Both the position numbers and the translations under genes were made by a program. Shown piece after piece: positions 26,892 through 33,225 of a DNA stretch of 33,225 nucleotides. Within the stretch, counting starts at the first letter, position 1, and every line of letters starts with the position of its first letter. A model generated the notes under the pieces. The model did no database searches, was not told the origin of the DNA, and was given only the letters and a program-made list of their open reading frames with translations. Source of the stretch: Candidatus Bathyarchaeota archaeon (GTDB lineage Archaea > Thermoproteota > Bathyarchaeia > Bathyarchaeales > Bathycorpusculaceae); the NCBI GenBank assembly GCA_029879735.1, contig JAOUPS010000011.1:1-33225 (forward strand), written 5' to 3'.

Positions 26892-26892
26892 G

Positions 26893-28020
26893 ATGCCTAA
26901 GATAGTTCAAATTGGACCTTATCGTCCCCAACTAGTGGAACCCGAACGCTTCGAACTCGTTGTTGAAAACAATAAAATAATTGACGTGAACATCGAGTTA
27001 GGGTATGTCCATCGTGGCATAGAAAAACTGTTTACCACAAAAACTTACATGCAAAACCTTGCACTGGCCGAACGCATCTGCGGGATCTGCTCAGGCGTAC
27101 ACACACTCTGCTATGCCCAAACAGCGGAAGGCGTGCTGGACGCAACTGTTCCAAACCGAGCCAGATACCTAAGATGCATCTATACGGAATTAGAACGACT
27201 TCACAGTCATTACCTATGGTTTGGGGTTCTTGCCCATAGCCTGCACGAACATGAGGCCTTCCTAAAAATAATGGGCGAGCGGGAACAAGTGCAAGACTTA
27301 CTAGAATATTTGACTGGAAACAGGATGAACTACCTGATCAACACAATCGGCGGCGTAAGAAGAGACATAACGCCAGAAAAAGCAGAGAAAATCCGGAAAG
27401 TCCTCAACAACATGAAACCGTTACCTAGCTACATACTCTCGCTTTTAGATGACAACGGTGCTTTCACGAAGAAAACTAAAGGCGTAGGAATATTACCAAA
27501 AGAAAAAGCGCTCGCAGTTGGTGCAGTAGGTCCAACCCTCCGCGGTTCAGGAATAAAAAGCGACGTACGTAAAGATGACCCGTACGCTGCATACGGAGAA
27601 CTAGACTTCGAAGTAGTAACAGAAGAAGACGGTGACGTGCGTGCAAAATCACTTGTCAGAGCTAGGGAAAATTTCGAAAGCGTAAAGATAATCGAGCAAG
27701 CCTTGGATAATCTTCCAAGCGGAGAGATTGCAGTAAAACTAGGCAAACCGCTAGAGAAGGAAGAGGTTGGAAGGGCAGAAGCCCCAAGAGGAGAACTTGT
27801 CTACTACATTAAATCAAACGGCACAAACATTCCAGAAAGAGTGAAAGTGAGAACACCTTCGTTCGCCAACGACTTCGCACTAATTGAAATGCTTCGCGGA
27901 GACATGTTGCAAAACGCCAGAGTCATAATTGAAAGCATTGACCCGTGCTTCGCATGCACCGACCGCGTAGCAGTGGTAGACACAAAAACCAGTAAAAAAC
28001 GGAGGATGATTTTGAAGTAG
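26893..28020 (+). CDS. [NiFe] hydrogenase large subunit, group 4 type
   Basis: 375 residues, the short size of group 4 catalytic subunits. The L1 motif RICGICSGVH gives Cys63 and Cys66; the L2 motif DPCFACTDR gives Cys352 and Cys355. All four Ni-Fe ligands are kept, so it is a hydrogenase and not a Nuo/Fpo-like subunit. VEPERFELVVENNKIIDVNI and GYVHRGIEKLF at the start are typical of the family. The C-terminus extends 20 residues past DPCFACTDR. ATG 26893, 1 nt after hdrB, has GGAGG 9 nt upstream; an upstream open frame inside hdrB is not a real extension. No membrane subunits accompany it. Confidence 0.92.
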   Translation: MPKIVQIGPYRPQLVEPERFELVVENNKIIDVNIELGYVHRGIEKLFTTKTYMQNLALAERICGICSGVHTLCYAQTAEGVLDATVPNRARYLRCIYTELERLHSHYLWFGVLAHSLHEHEAFLKIMGEREQVQDLLEYLTGNRMNYLINTIGGVRRDITPEKAEKIRKVLNNMKPLPSYILSLLDDNGAFTKKTKGVGILPKEKALAVGAVGPTLRGSGIKSDVRKDDPYAAYGELDFEVVTEEDGDVRAKSLVRARENFESVKIIEQALDNLPSGEIAVKLGKPLEKEEVGRAEAPRGELVYYIKSNGTNIPERVKVRTPSFANDFALIEMLRGDMLQNARVIIESIDPCFACTDRVAVVDTKTSKKRRMILK

Positions 28021-28031
28021 GAGGAACAAAC

Positions 28032-28928
28032 ATGAGTGAAAAAATCTCGATTTACCGTTTCATGTCCGCCGGATGCAACGGATGCGATGTCCAAATCCTA
28101 GAATGCCTCGTTCCACGCTACAAACTCGCAGAACTAGGTGTAGAAGTTGTTTTCACACCAGAAGAAGCAAATGTCTTAGCAACAACAGGGGGCATAAACG
28201 TCAAAGGAAGAGAAGAATTAAAGAAAGCCTATGAAAAGCTTAAGCCGCCGAAACTTGTTGTAGCAGTTGGCAACTGCGCCATCACAAAAGAAATCTTCGA
28301 TAAAGGCTATCCAATGGTTGGACCACCAGACCAAATAATTCCTGTCAACTTTTACATTTCCGGATGCCCACCAAGACCACAAGCAATCGTCACAGCAATC
28401 GCAAAAGCCTTAGGAGCAACTCTAGAGGAAAAGGAGGATTATTGGGCAACTCCTGAAGGTTTCAGAGGAAAACATGAATTCGACAGCGAAAAGTGCATGG
28501 GCTGCAGTGCATGTGCCCAAGTCTGCAGTTCCGACGCAATTGATGTTTTAGAAGACAATGGAAAACGCATTATTAAGGTTGATTATGGACACTGTTCCTT
28601 CTGCGCCTTCTGCCAAGATGAATGCCCAACTGAAGCCATAAAACTAACGCAAGAATACCATCTGTTGACGGATAACCGAAGCACGACGAACGTCACAAAT
28701 GAGGTGGACTTGTTTAAATGTTCATCTTGTGGAACCTACTTTATACCAGTGCCCCAAGTCGATTGGGCGCTTGAAAGAATAGGAAATGAAGTCAGCGAAT
28801 ACAAAGATTTTCACAGCGACCTAAAAACCGCGATTGAAGTATGCTTAAACTGTCGAAGAGAAATCAGAAACATACGAAATGCGAAAAAACTATTGGCACA
28901 ACTCTCAGCAAAGGTTCGAGCAGTTTAG
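28032..28928 (+). CDS. Hydrogenase small subunit fused to HycF-like ferredoxin
   Basis: 298 residues. The first ~130 are a NuoB/EchC-like small subunit with proximal-cluster cysteines Cys15 and Cys18 (GCNGCDVQ), Cys82 (VGNCAITKE) and Cys112 (GCPPRPQAI). Residues ~145-205 hold two [4Fe-4S] sites (CMGCSACAQVCSSDAI, CSFCAFCQDECPTEAI). The C-terminus has two paired cysteines (CSSCGTYF, CLNCRREI), a HycF-like zinc-ribbon-type tail. In Ech and FHL the small subunit and ferredoxin are separate proteins; here they are one chain. GGAGGA precedes ATG 28032. It closes the operon; T-rich DNA follows. Confidence 0.9.
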   Translation: MSEKISIYRFMSAGCNGCDVQILECLVPRYKLAELGVEVVFTPEEANVLATTGGINVKGREELKKAYEKLKPPKLVVAVGNCAITKEIFDKGYPMVGPPDQIIPVNFYISGCPPRPQAIVTAIAKALGATLEEKEDYWATPEGFRGKHEFDSEKCMGCSACAQVCSSDAIDVLEDNGKRIIKVDYGHCSFCAFCQDECPTEAIKLTQEYHLLTDNRSTTNVTNEVDLFKCSSCGTYFIPVPQVDWALERIGNEVSEYKDFHSDLKTAIEVCLNCRREIRNIRNAKKLLAQLSAKVRAV

Positions 28929-29130
28929 CGTTTATTAATAAATACTTTTTCTTTCTTGAAGATTTTCTCGATTTTTTCACCTGTAAGCCGTTCTGCCTTC
29001 TCTACAGATCTAGCGGTTGCTGAGTGATAATTGTATGCTCCCAAGTTTACAAGACTAGAGAAAAAGATTAAAGAAACAAATGAGGAAGAATAGTCGTTCG
29101 TGAAATTTATAGTCCAAAGGAGTTATTTGG

Positions 29131-29337
29131 ATGGAAAAGTCTGTAAGAAGTCTAGCCAAAACGATATCTTGGCGCATAGTAGCAACTTCAACTACAATTC
29201 TTCTAGTGTTTCTGTTCACTGGAAACTTAGTCATAAGTGCAAGTGTCGGCTCCTTAGAGCTAATATCGAAAATTGTTATATACTACATTCATGAACGAGT
29301 ATGGAACTTGTCAAATTTTGGTAGAGAAACACCTTAA
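29131..29337 (+). CDS. DUF2061 small membrane protein
   Basis: 68 residues matching the DUF2061 pattern: SLAKTISWRIVATSTTI, a hydrophobic stretch LLVFLFTGNLVISASVG, then ELISKIVIYYIHERVW and a final NFGRE. Two helices are likely. Function is unknown in the family. GGAGTT lies 8-13 nt before the ATG. It stands alone about 200 nt after the hydrogenase operon, in T-rich DNA with no clear terminator hairpin. A GC-alternating tract (29345-29352) begins 8 nt after its stop. Confidence 0.82.
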   Translation: MEKSVRSLAKTISWRIVATSTTILLVFLFTGNLVISASVGSLELISKIVIYYIHERVWNLSNFGRETP

Positions 29338-29738
29338 TGTCTATCGCGCGCGGATTTTGGAACACGGCTTGGAGACTACATATTTAGATCAAAGAAGAAC
29401 GTGGTAGTGGGCGTCACAATTCTCAACGCCATGGAACATTTTAGAAGACGTTTTGAGGATATGCCCCCTATTTTAATTGCTTAATCTTTTAAGCTATTCT
29501 TACACTATTATTAATTTGGATTTTGCCATCTGTGGATACTATCAGGTCTGAGAATCTACCTCTCCAAGGTATCCGCGCGCACTAATTTTAGTATGTTGTT
29601 TTTAGAGGATTCCCATGAAAAAAACCTCTAAACAACCTCTAAACTCCTTTTTTTGCAAAAACGCGCGCGCGAACGGTGAAGAATGCGCAACGCAGCAAGA
29701 GCAAGGAACATGAACAGGGAGTACGCTGCGCACATCGA
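29338..29738. other. Intergenic region with (GC)n tracts and T-run
   Basis: No gene is seen. The stretch holds GC-alternating tracts at 29345-29352, 29574-29580 and 29661-29670. It also has a palindrome GCTTAA-TCTT-TTAAGC (29479-29494), and a tandem AACCTCTAAAC repeat near 29624 leading into a T-run at about 29647-29653 that may end transcription of the DUF2061 gene. Confidence 0.5.
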
Positions 29739-30668
29739 CTATGGGAGTAGTTGTTCGGCTATCCATCGCTTCAGGGGCTCTCTTGCCGGCATCTTCTTGC
29801 TCCACTCGGGATCCTGGTAGAATCCTTCGTGGCGAAAGGTTACCACTTCTTCTAGGCTGGAGGGACGGTGGTCTGTGACGTCCTCCGCATGCAGGTGGAG
29901 GGGGTAGTTGTATTTCGAGGGCAGGTCCTGGATTTCGTCGGTCGCCAGAGTCGAGAGAACGACACCTGAGAATATTGCTTGGTGGATGAAGACCTTGTAG
30001 CGCTCGTCTTGCTTATAGAGTTCCTGGAGGGGTGGCTTAAGGTAGACCTTGAGGAAGGTGTCTCGCCAGTTCCGGAGCAGGTGCTCCTCTGGGCGGGTGA
30101 TGTGGCAGCCGGCGTTGAAGTATGGGCGGAGCTTTACGCCGTCCACGTGGGTCGTCATGGGGAAGACGCGGTCTTCGGGAACGTTGCAGTATCGGTAGAC
30201 TAGGATCCAGAAGGCATCGAGGGGCTCGTCGTAGCGGGAGCCTATGAGGGCGTGGTGAACGGGCATATAGCCCAGGCTCTTGTCATGCCGTAGGATGAAA
30301 TCCCTCGGCTCTTGTAGGACTACGGTGTTGGCGCTCAGCCATGCGAGGAGGTCGGCCTGGCCCCATGTCTTTGACTCGGCCAAGGCAGCAGCAACCGCCA
30401 TGCTCGTGAAGGGGAAGTGTGCGACTTCAGGATCGATCTCGAATGGGATCAGGGTTACGTTCAGGGCGAGCAGCTTGTCTCTGACGGCTGAAGAGAGTTG
30501 CGTTTCGTTTTCTGGTACGAAGAATAATATGGGGGCTTGAGAAAGGGAACCTGCAAAGGTGCGGATGCTTTCTGCCAGAAGCAGTGCGTTTGTTTCTGAC
30601 GACTTGCTTGGGAAGATGATTGAAGCAAATAACAGTCTCTCCTGCTTCTCAGACCCTTCGACCGACAT
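29739..30668 (-). CDS. Glycosyltransferase-like protein, G+C-rich, probably acquired
   Basis: 309 residues. The order of motifs resembles GT-A glycosyltransferases of the GT8 kind: LFASIIFPSKSSETNALLL at the start, DLLAWLSANTVVLQEP where a D-x-D region is expected, RPYFNAGCHITRP, and HQAIFSGVVLS near the end. A canonical DxD is not evident, so the call is tentative. Base composition is plainly unlike the neighbours: bases 30061-30120 are 40 of 60 G+C by hand count, against about half in the hydrogenase genes. No cell-wall or glycan genes adjoin. ATG 30668 follows GGGAT. Recent horizontal transfer is likely. Confidence 0.6.
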   Translation of the reverse strand: MSVEGSEKQERLLFASIIFPSKSSETNALLLAESIRTFAGSLSQAPILFFVPENETQLSSAVRDKLLALNVTLIPFEIDPEVAHFPFTSMAVAAALAESKTWGQADLLAWLSANTVVLQEPRDFILRHDKSLGYMPVHHALIGSRYDEPLDAFWILVYRYCNVPEDRVFPMTTHVDGVKLRPYFNAGCHITRPEEHLLRNWRDTFLKVYLKPPLQELYKQDERYKVFIHQAIFSGVVLSTLATDEIQDLPSKYNYPLHLHAEDVTDHRPSSLEEVVTFRHEGFYQDPEWSKKMPAREPLKRWIAEQLLP

Positions 30669-30728
30669 GATTGATCCCAGAATCTACGCTCTCTCTCTTT
30701 CTTTCCAATCCTCTTCTTCTTTTCATAA

Positions 30729-31022
30729 TCATCTTTTAGCGCGCGCGGAAAACAATCCGACGAAGCAGATGATTTCCACTAAGAAAAAAGATATCTGTAT
30801 CACAGAGATAGCCCCGATTTTATATAAAACCTTCAGACCTGGTCTCATAGTGTCGGAATACCAGCAATAGACTAGAAGAGCAAAAGTGAAAGTCAATATC
30901 GGAAGGTCGGAATAAGCGAGAAGGTGCACCTGTTTCAGGAGTAAAACGAGTACACCAAGACCTGTACTGAATGCGCCCAAATAGAGCACGTCCCAAAATC
31001 GACGTGAATAATTCTTAAACAT
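30729..31022 (-). CDS. Small membrane protein, unknown function
   Basis: 97 residues with three hydrophobic segments: VLYLGAFSTGLGVLVLLL, LPILTFTFALLVYCWYS and IQISFFLVEIICFVGLF. I do not recognise the family. ATG 31022 is preceded by AGGACACG; a start 27 nt upstream is possible. The C-terminal codons (SARAKR) are written by a GC-alternating tract at 30739-30748. So this gene, like rnhA, has its 3' end inside or beyond such a tract. It lies upstream of the G+C-rich gene on the same strand with a 60-nt gap. Moderate confidence that it is expressed. Confidence 0.45.
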   Translation of the reverse strand: MFKNYSRRFWDVLYLGAFSTGLGVLVLLLKQVHLLAYSDLPILTFTFALLVYCWYSDTMRPGLKVLYKIGAISVIQISFFLVEIICFVGLFSARAKR

Positions 31023-31188
31023 TCGTCGTGTCCTACCCTGATGATACAAACATAATTATCATTTCCAACCAGTATATTTGCATTTCTCGCGTACGCAGAA
31101 AACGCACGCATGCAATAGCGCGCGTATGAGAAATATCAGACGAAAGGAGTGAGATCATAGGTAAAGACCGGAAAAGAATGTGCACATT

Positions 31189-31240
31189 GGAAGTAATTGT
31201 TGGAAGTAATCGTTGCAAGTAATTGTTACAATCAATGTTT
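31189..31240 (+). repeat. Four-unit 13-bp tandem repeat (iteron-like)
   Basis: Units GGAAGTAATTGTT, GGAAGTAATCGTT, GCAAGTAATTGTT and a degenerate ACAATCAATGTTT follow one another with no spacer. The array is flanked by TGCACATT and TTGCACTC. Confidence 0.75.
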
Positions 31241-31264
31241 GCACTCAACGGCGCGCGCGCTTTT

Positions 31265-31303
31265 TCAGAAACAGTGAATTTTCAATCAGAAACAGTAAAA
31301 TTT
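31265..31303 (+). repeat. Direct repeat TCAGAAACAGTRAAWTTT
   Basis: Two near-identical 18-mers begin at 31265 and 31286, 21 bp apart (two helical turns), just after a GC tract. Confidence 0.6.
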
Positions 31304-31409
31304 ATCTCAACCCAGTGTTTTGAGAGGTTCCCGTTTAGGAACATGAGAACTGCAAATTGAGCTTCTTTTCAGGAACAAGCGTGAACATAGGGGATAGATC
31401 AACTTGCAA

Positions 31410-31434
31410 CAGGTTTTCAACGTTGATTAACCTG
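31410..31434. repeat. Nested palindrome
   Basis: CAGGTT (31410-31415) and AACCTG (31429-31434) flank a perfect 10-bp palindrome TCAACGTTGA (31417-31426). This is a plausible protein-binding site. Confidence 0.5.
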
Positions 31435-31637
31435 CATGAACAAATGGTGCACTTGTAAGAACAGAGGAGTGAACAAATTCGCGCGTGCCTTATCGGGCTT
31501 TTCGGTAATTGGTAGAACGTAATGCATGCATATGGTAGTGAGTGTGTTTTTTACCTTCCCATTTTACATGTAAAATTTGAACATTATCTTGCACGCAAAA
31601 AAGATTAGCACTTTTAAAAAAGAACGTTGAATTCGTA

Positions 31638-31660
31638 ATATTTATATGTCACCGGTGATG
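31638..31660 (+). promoter_or_regulatory. padR promoter and palindromic operator
   Basis: A TATA-like ATATTTATA (31638-31646) is followed at once by the perfect palindrome TCACCGGTGA (31649-31658). A related GGTGATATA lies just before the start codon. A repressor bound here would cover the transcription start, fitting PadR autoregulation. Confidence 0.5.
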
Positions 31661-31686
31661 TCTTTGCTGATATCGTTGGTGATATA

Positions 31687-32223
31687 ATGGTTGATCAATG
31701 GATGAGGCGAACCGCAGGTGTCCCCAGAGGCCTTCTCCGATTCTTAGTCTTGAGATTGCTGACGGAGAAGCCTATGTCAGGTGCAGAGATTGTAGAGGAA
31801 ATTGAACGGGAAACAGGTGGACGGTGGAAACCAAGTTCAGGATCAATCTATCCACTTCTGGCTTGGCTTCAAGATAAGGGCTACACCAACGAGTCACCCA
31901 CCGGGGAAAGTGGAATGAAACAGTATGTGCTTACAGATGAAGGAAAAACTTTCTTTGAAGAACAGGTAAAGTTTGGACAAAAGTTCTTGAAAAAGCTGGA
32001 ATTTCTTGCACCAATGCTCGTTGGAGGATTTCAGTTTGGCATCAACCATGAAAACTTGCGTGGTGTCAGAGGATCTGCGAAAAGAGTTGTGAAGACATTT
32101 ATAGACCTCCGAGCTGCCATGAAAGACAACTTGACAAAGCAAGATGCAGAAGAAATAGCCGAAATTTTGAATGATTGTTCTAAAAAGCTTGAGAAAATTG
32201 CGCAAAGAATCAAAGAGAAATGA
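31687..32223 (+). CDS. PadR-family transcriptional regulator
   Basis: 178 residues. The winged helix covers about 14-80: RFLVLRLLTEKPMSGAEIV, then the family motif KPSSGSIYPLLAWLQDKGY and a wing KQYVLTDEGK. A helical C-terminal half (residues ~90-178, ending KKLEKIAQRIKEK) should mediate dimerisation. PadR proteins commonly repress a neighbouring transporter gene in response to a small molecule. The promoter contains TCACCGGTGA. GGTGAT at 31678-31683 serves as ribosome site. A FtsX/MacB-type permease gene follows 110 nt downstream, and TGATATAA is found before both genes. Control of the permease is an inference from order and this shared word. Confidence 0.88.
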   Translation: MVDQWMRRTAGVPRGLLRFLVLRLLTEKPMSGAEIVEEIERETGGRWKPSSGSIYPLLAWLQDKGYTNESPTGESGMKQYVLTDEGKTFFEEQVKFGQKFLKKLEFLAPMLVGGFQFGINHENLRGVRGSAKRVVKTFIDLRAAMKDNLTKQDAEEIAEILNDCSKKLEKIAQRIKEK

Positions 32224-32283
32224 ACCCGCCCAGATTCTCTAAGCAATTTGAGCCTATGTGACTGTGATATAACAGCAACACAA

Positions 32284-32293
32284 CCTTAAATAC
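32284..32293 (+). promoter_or_regulatory. TATA-like promoter of the permease gene
   Basis: CCTTAAATAC predicts a start near 32313, giving a ~20-nt leader with TTTGGTG before GTG 32334. TGATATAA about 20 nt upstream repeats a word of the padR promoter. Confidence 0.4.
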
Positions 32294-32333
32294 ATGACCG
32301 CAAAACAGAAATTGATCAAATTTGGTGTTTCCT

Positions 32334-33225
32334 GTGGGATTGAAAGCCAGTTTTATGATAGCCAAAAGATCTTTGATGAGAAGAAAGACAAAGAATCTGA
32401 GCGCTATCCTCGCAGTAACCCTTGGAGTATCTTTGTTGGTAGGTATTCAAATCACCACAGATACCTTAGGAAATGCATTTCTCACAAGCCTGCTTCAAAG
32501 TGAGGGCGAAGTTGACATTCGCGTATTGAATGTTGCCGCTGGTGGTTATCTAAAGGCGGCTGATCAAGAAAAGATCAAAGCTTTGGTTCCCGAAGCGATT
32601 GGAATCATGCCAGAATTATCTACACAGTTGCCGATAATGGTAGGTTCTCAGTTTGATCCCTCTGTTAAGATAGCTGGAATTCCCAGTAATTTCCCAGAGG
32701 CATTTGGCTCTTTTTATGATTGGAAATCAGGAGAAAAAATTGACATCAGCACTGTTTTGACCGACAATTCAAGCATTTTGTTGTCAAGTCGTCAAGCAGA
32801 AAGTTTGGGATTAGATCAGAGTACAATCTTTCCAGTTTCGTTGGATACGGAGGTTACAAATGTTACTCTAACTGTGTCGGTCAACTCCACTACTGGGTTA
32901 CCCATCGTAACACCAACCTACGCCATTGAGAGTGTTGAACTCAATATTGTCGGTGTTTTTGATTCGAAACGTCCTGGGATTGGGCCCCAATATAGTGGAG
33001 CACTGTTTGCTCTGGAGCATCTCCAGGATTGGGTAAGTTTACAGGATCCAATGCGGGAAAAGAATCGTGTTACCGCTTATCTCTTAGCTCTTAAAACTAA
33101 TCATTTTGCCTCAGAAATTGACGAAGAGTATCTTCAAGAACAAGTGGATGCGTTAGAAGCAGCTATCCCTGAACAGATAGACCCCTTTACAGGAAATTCC
33201 TACAAAGTCTACAGGGTTGAATCCC
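32334..33225 (+). CDS. FtsX/MacB-type ABC transporter permease (3' end outside window)
   Basis: The open frame runs to the window edge, 297 codons visible. The N-terminus GLKASFMIAKRSLMRRKTKN leads into a transmembrane helix (LSAILAVTLGVSLLVGIQIT), then a long extracytoplasmic domain (from TTDTLGNAFLTSLLQSEG) typical of MacB-periplasmic-core permeases. Family members export lipoproteins, peptides or antibiotics, or act in mechanotransmission, with a separate ATPase not visible here. The start is uncertain: GTG 32334 has GGTG 7 nt upstream and gives the usual family N-terminus; ATG 32355 is the first ATG but lacks a ribosome site. It lies after padR, its probable regulator. Confidence 0.8.
   Translation, partial: MGLKASFMIAKRSLMRRKTKNLSAILAVTLGVSLLVGIQITTDTLGNAFLTSLLQSEGEVDIRVLNVAAGGYLKAADQEKIKALVPEAIGIMPELSTQLPIMVGSQFDPSVKIAGIPSNFPEAFGSFYDWKSGEKIDISTVLTDNSSILLSSRQAESLGLDQSTIFPVSLDTEVTNVTLTVSVNSTTGLPIVTPTYAIESVELNIVGVFDSKRPGIGPQYSGALFALEHLQDWVSLQDPMREKNRVTAYLLALKTNHFASEIDEEYLQEQVDALEAAIPEQIDPFTGNSYKVYRVES

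Larger units (their letters stand above)
31023..31637. other. Long intergenic region with repeats
   Basis: About 615 bases without a supportable gene. It holds GC-alternating tracts (31118-31124, 31250-31260, 31481-31487), a 13-bp tandem array (31189-31240) and a 21-bp-spaced direct repeat (31265-31303). A nested palindrome lies at 31410-31434. Several GAACA-containing words recur (for example near 31334, 31370, 31435 and 31471). Confidence 0.5.

Noticed and set aside
26809-26892. Longer N-terminus for the hydrogenase large subunit
   Set aside because: It would lie inside hdrB in another frame; ATG 26893 has a good GGAGG and the family N-terminus.
29338-31686. CRISPR or integron-like array in the repeat-bearing intergenic DNA
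   Set aside because: The repeats are of different kinds, 13-18 bp, without regular unique spacers, and there are no cas or integrase genes.
32294-32503. Plus-strand 69-codon ORF starting ATGACCGC
   Set aside because: It overlaps the permease frame out of phase and its ATG lies on or before the predicted transcript start.

Overview
The window looks like a chromosome segment of an anaerobic archaeon. Archaeal TATA-like boxes (YTTTTAAA, TTTATATA types) sit about 25 nt ahead of the likely transcription starts, TTG and GTG starts are common, and the gene content is archaeal: HdrA, HdrB, an MvhD-type domain, an ADP-forming acyl-CoA synthetase alpha chain and a PhoU with an AbrB head. An uncultured Bathyarchaeia-like lineage is my best guess. 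There is no rRNA, tRNA or ribosomal protein here to prove it.

Layout. (1) 1-4025, minus strand: a branched-chain amino acid type ABC importer (livG partial, livM, livH). Its substrate-binding protein carries two C-terminal dockerin-like repeats. (2) 4160-4563: a candidate structured RNA and a small membrane protein. (3) 4717-11655: an acyl-CoA / beta-oxidation block with an SCP2 protein, thiolase, metallo-beta-lactamase-fold hydrolase, ADP-forming acyl-CoA synthetase alpha subunit, two enoyl-CoA hydratases and a 3-hydroxyacyl-CoA dehydrogenase. (4) 11851-18582: a redox operon with a thioredoxin reductase, an HdrA/QmoA-like flavoprotein, an HdrA-MvhD fusion (QmoB-like), and an NfnA/NfnB-like pair. 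(5) 18681-23627: a PhoU-like regulator, then a second, unusual Nfn pair. Its NfnA member has two copies of an unrecognised domain of about 146 residues at the N-terminus. A decayed NfnB tail follows. (6) 23610-24589: an RNase HI gene whose C-terminus is lost at a GC-dinucleotide tract, and MgtC. (7) 24848-28928: a compact five-gene hydrogenase operon: 4-cluster ferredoxin, NuoC-like, HdrB-like, [NiFe] large subunit of group 4 type, and a small subunit fused to a ferredoxin. No membrane subunit is present. (8) 29131-31686: sparse genes, including one G+C-rich probable import, in long intergenic DNA with short (GC)n tracts and 13-bp tandem repeats. (9) 31687-33225: a PadR regulator with a palindromic operator, followed by an FtsX/MacB-type permease cut by the window edge.

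How they fit together. The importer and beta-oxidation enzymes would feed reduced carriers and acyl-CoAs. The Hdr/Nfn/hydrogenase genes look like soluble electron-transfer (possibly bifurcating) machinery joining NAD(P)H, ferredoxin, H2 and a thiol/disulfide or unknown acceptor. The two most novel-looking items are the duplicated-domain NfnA fusion and the membrane-less group-4-like hydrogenase with an HdrB subunit.
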